DNA from: Moraxellaceae bacterium
GTDB taxonomy: Bacteria; Pseudomonadota; Gammaproteobacteria; Pseudomonadales; Moraxellaceae
Assembly (NCBI GenBank): GCA_021156385.1
Contig: JAJNDL010000049.1
Span: forward strand, 1 to 7,266
DNA: 7,266 nucleotides
Direction of reading: 5' to 3'
The stretch's first letter is position 1. Each line of letters opens with the position of its first letter. Made by a program: the position numbers and the translations under genes. The notes below the pieces were generated by a model. The model saw only the letters and a list, made by a program, of their open reading frames with translations, was not told the origin of the DNA and did no database searches. Shown here piece by piece: positions 6,248-7,266 of the stretch.

Positions 6248-6571
6248 TCAGCAAGATCTCTGCCTCCTTCCGCACCTAAGGCAGACTGATCTCTCAAGGC
6301 GACTCTCGACTAAACCGCAACATATATAGCAGTAGACGCCCCGACCAGTCTGCCACTTCCAATGCGTATAGAATTTTGCGGCAAAGAGCACCGCAGACAA
6401 ACCTAGCATCGCCATCGCCATAAGCCTCATGGCCTCAGCCACGCGAGCCATAAGACCCGTCATAAACCCGGCTGCATCAAGATTTACCGAGTTCGCCCAA
6501 GCTGCTGTCGCAATGGCACAGGCCAGAAGGAACATTGGCAATCGATAGTGCCTCAGGAACTGCAATTCCAT
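6248..6571 (-). CDS. Small membrane protein with C-terminal zinc-ribbon-like tail
   Basis: This 107-residue protein starts at ATG 6571, with GGAG nine bases upstream; a TTG at 6577, immediately after the previous stop, is less likely. Two hydrophobic helices are visible, about 11-27 (with LPMFLLACAIATAAWA) and 48-67 (MRLMAMAMLGLSAVLFAAKF). A basic/aromatic linker (YTHWKWQTGRG) follows, then a Cys-rich tail with C81-x-x-C84-C85 and C97-x-x-C100-G, and a terminal Cys107. The paired CxxC knuckles 12 residues apart look like a short zinc ribbon on one face of the membrane. It lies 6 bases downstream of the HNH nuclease gene, so the two are almost certainly co-transcribed. I do not recognise the family. 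A membrane effector, anchor or partner of the nuclease is possible; this is inference. Confidence 0.75.
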   Translation of the reverse strand: MELQFLRHYRLPMFLLACAIATAAWANSVNLDAAGFMTGLMARVAEAMRLMAMAMLGLSAVLFAAKFYTHWKWQTGRGVYCYICCGLVESRLERSVCLRCGRRQRSC

Positions 6572-6577
6572 ACACAA

Positions 6578-6997
6578 CTACTCCAACCCTTGGTCGTGTC
6601 CAATTGCAGCACCGATCCCCGCCCCTAGAAGCACCCCAAAGGGGCCACCTAACAGACCCGCTAGTCCACCCACTATGCCTCCTGCGGCGGCATTGCTGGC
6701 CCGCTTCGCCTTCTTCTTGGCAGCAGAAAGCGGTGCAGAGGTGCGTCCGTACTTTGCACGTGCAGACTTCGTCGAATTTGCGCCCTTTGATCGGTTGCAT
6801 GTTATGCATGCGGGATAAAGATTGCACAGCCTGTCAGTTCCACCTTTCGACTTTGCCTTGGAATGCTCTACTTCCCAAGCGCCTCTAGCGTCGCTAGAGT
6901 TCGCGTAATTCTTGAAAGCCAGCCTCTTACTGCATAGGTGGCAATGACCATCAGTGCGATCGTAAATAGCACTCAGCTTTTCGCTGCTATACCCCAC
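6578..6997 (-). CDS. HNH endonuclease with glycine-zipper C-terminal tail
   Basis: This 139-residue protein starts at GTG 6997, supported by GGGGAG (7010-7005) seven bases upstream. Residues 1-85 form an HNH/beta-beta-alpha-metal nuclease domain. There is a zinc knuckle at C19-H-L-C22, then WEVEH with H45 as general base, the GG turn at 52-53, N59 in CNLYPAC, and C64-x-x-C67-N68-RSKG. The last H of HNH is Asn, as in many active members. Such domains nick or cut DNA using one metal ion. Residues about 93-100 are a Lys/Ala-rich linker and 103-133 a Gly/Ala/Leu run ([20 protein letters not shown]) typical of glycine-zipper membrane-inserting helices. A nuclease joined to a membrane segment is unusual for a plain restriction or homing enzyme and suggests membrane-anchored or membrane-active behaviour. 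The gene sits between an upstream partial gene (52 bases away) and a membrane/zinc-ribbon gene. Confidence 0.9.
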   Translation of the reverse strand: MGYSSEKLSAIYDRTDGHCHLCSKRLAFKNYANSSDARGAWEVEHSKAKSKGGTDRLCNLYPACITCNRSKGANSTKSARAKYGRTSAPLSAAKKKAKRASNAAAGGIVGGLAGLLGGPFGVLLGAGIGAAIGHDQGLE

Positions 6998-7004
6998 TTT
7001 TATT

Positions 7005-7010
7005 CTCCCC
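7005..7010 (-). promoter_or_regulatory. Ribosome binding site fixing the GTG start of the HNH gene
   Basis: GGGGAG on the minus strand, seven bases before GTG 6997. No ATG in frame competes, and the strong site explains use of the rarer start codon. Confidence 0.8.
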
Positions 7011-7049
7011 GTTCAATTACGGATAAAGCCGTCCATTAGCGCAATTTTT

Positions 7050-7266
7050 CTATCTACCTTGCAGAAACTCTTTAATCCCCGCCCAAAGTTTGGCCCACCA
7101 TGAAGGAGCGTTTTCTTTAGGGGTGGCAGATTGCGCTGGTAAGGCATGCGCTTTTTCCTGCTTGACCTGGTTTCGCTTTTCCACTTGGTAAATCCTGTCT
7201 TTCCGATCACGCTCCTGTACACGTGCAATTCGGGCTGCCGACATCTGGCCAGACCAAATAACCTTG
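7050..7266 (-). CDS. C-terminal end of an unrecognised basic protein, cut off by the window edge
   Basis: The minus-strand frame is open from the window edge to TAG 7052-7050. An ATG at 7244 exists, but the frame continues upstream of it (ending KVIWSGQ just before the Met), so this is most likely the last 71 residues of a longer protein. It has a highly charged helical stretch (ARVQERDRKDRIYQVEKRNQVKQEK), a Pro/Ala/Ser hinge, and an amphipathic Trp-rich terminal helix (SWWAKLWAGIKEFLQ) that could bind a membrane or a partner. It is the upstream neighbour of the HNH gene on the same strand, 52 bases apart, so an operon is likely. The family is not recognised. The overlapping frame 7228-7013 has lower protein-like character and is treated as a shadow. 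Confidence 0.6.
   Translation of the reverse strand, partial: KVIWSGQMSAARIARVQERDRKDRIYQVEKRNQVKQEKAHALPAQSATPKENAPSWWAKLWAGIKEFLQGR

Noticed and set aside
7013..7228. Minus-strand 71-codon frame overlapping the partial gene at the right edge
   Set aside because: The overlapping frame continues openly past the window edge and has better helical, protein-like composition, so this one is taken as the shadow.

Overview
The left 4.1 kb is very GC-rich chromosomal DNA from a proteobacterium. The bacterial tRNA-Phe remnant, Shine-Dalgarno sites and codon use fit a high-GC Betaproteobacterium (for example a Rhodocyclales-like organism) or a related Gammaproteobacterium; this placement is inference. 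From about 4121 onward the composition drops visibly, and the genes become small, unfamiliar and accessory in character.

Chromosomal part (1-4114). Two ferritin-like diiron four-helix proteins lie in tandem (2-628, cut off at its 5' end, and 643-1407) and end at a strong intrinsic terminator (1428-1459). After a 290-base gap come two tandem membrane-bound diguanylate cyclases (1751-2899 and 2901-4064), one base apart and probably co-translated. Both have six predicted membrane segments and an active GGEEF site. Only the first keeps the RxxD inhibitory site, so they may differ in product feedback. A 10-bp hairpin at 4090-4114 closes the block.

Junction (4121-4165). A 45-base 3' fragment of a tRNA-Phe(GAA) gene lies on the minus strand, running from the anticodon loop to CCA, with no 5' half. 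This is the classic scar of a site-specific integrative element. Its orientation places the element to the right. No integrase is in the window; it would be expected beyond the right edge, near an intact tRNA-Phe.

Element part (4166-7266). About 480 bases hold no convincing gene. A clear sigma-70 promoter (4651-4678) then drives a two-gene operon. It encodes an unrecognised 219-residue protein (4700-5359) and, overlapping by GTGA, a 174-residue protein (5356-5880) that resembles the small BECR-type (barnase/EndoU/colicin E5/RelE-like) nuclease folds of phage and mobile elements. A symmetrical terminator follows (5888-5914). Next is a gene-less stretch holding five abutting stem-loops. On the minus strand this stretch has a promoter-like pair at one end and the same terminator, with an eight-T tail, at the other, which predicts an undescribed structured RNA of about 190 nt.

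Right edge, minus strand. Transcription order is the C-terminal end of an unrecognised basic protein (7266-7050), a small HNH nuclease with a glycine-zipper membrane tail (6997-6578), then a two-TM protein with a C-terminal CxxC...CxxC zinc-ribbon-like tail (6571-6248). The nuclease pair, the nuclease/membrane pair and the structured RNA make this a plausible defence or toxin-type accessory region, but no function is proven by the sequence alone.
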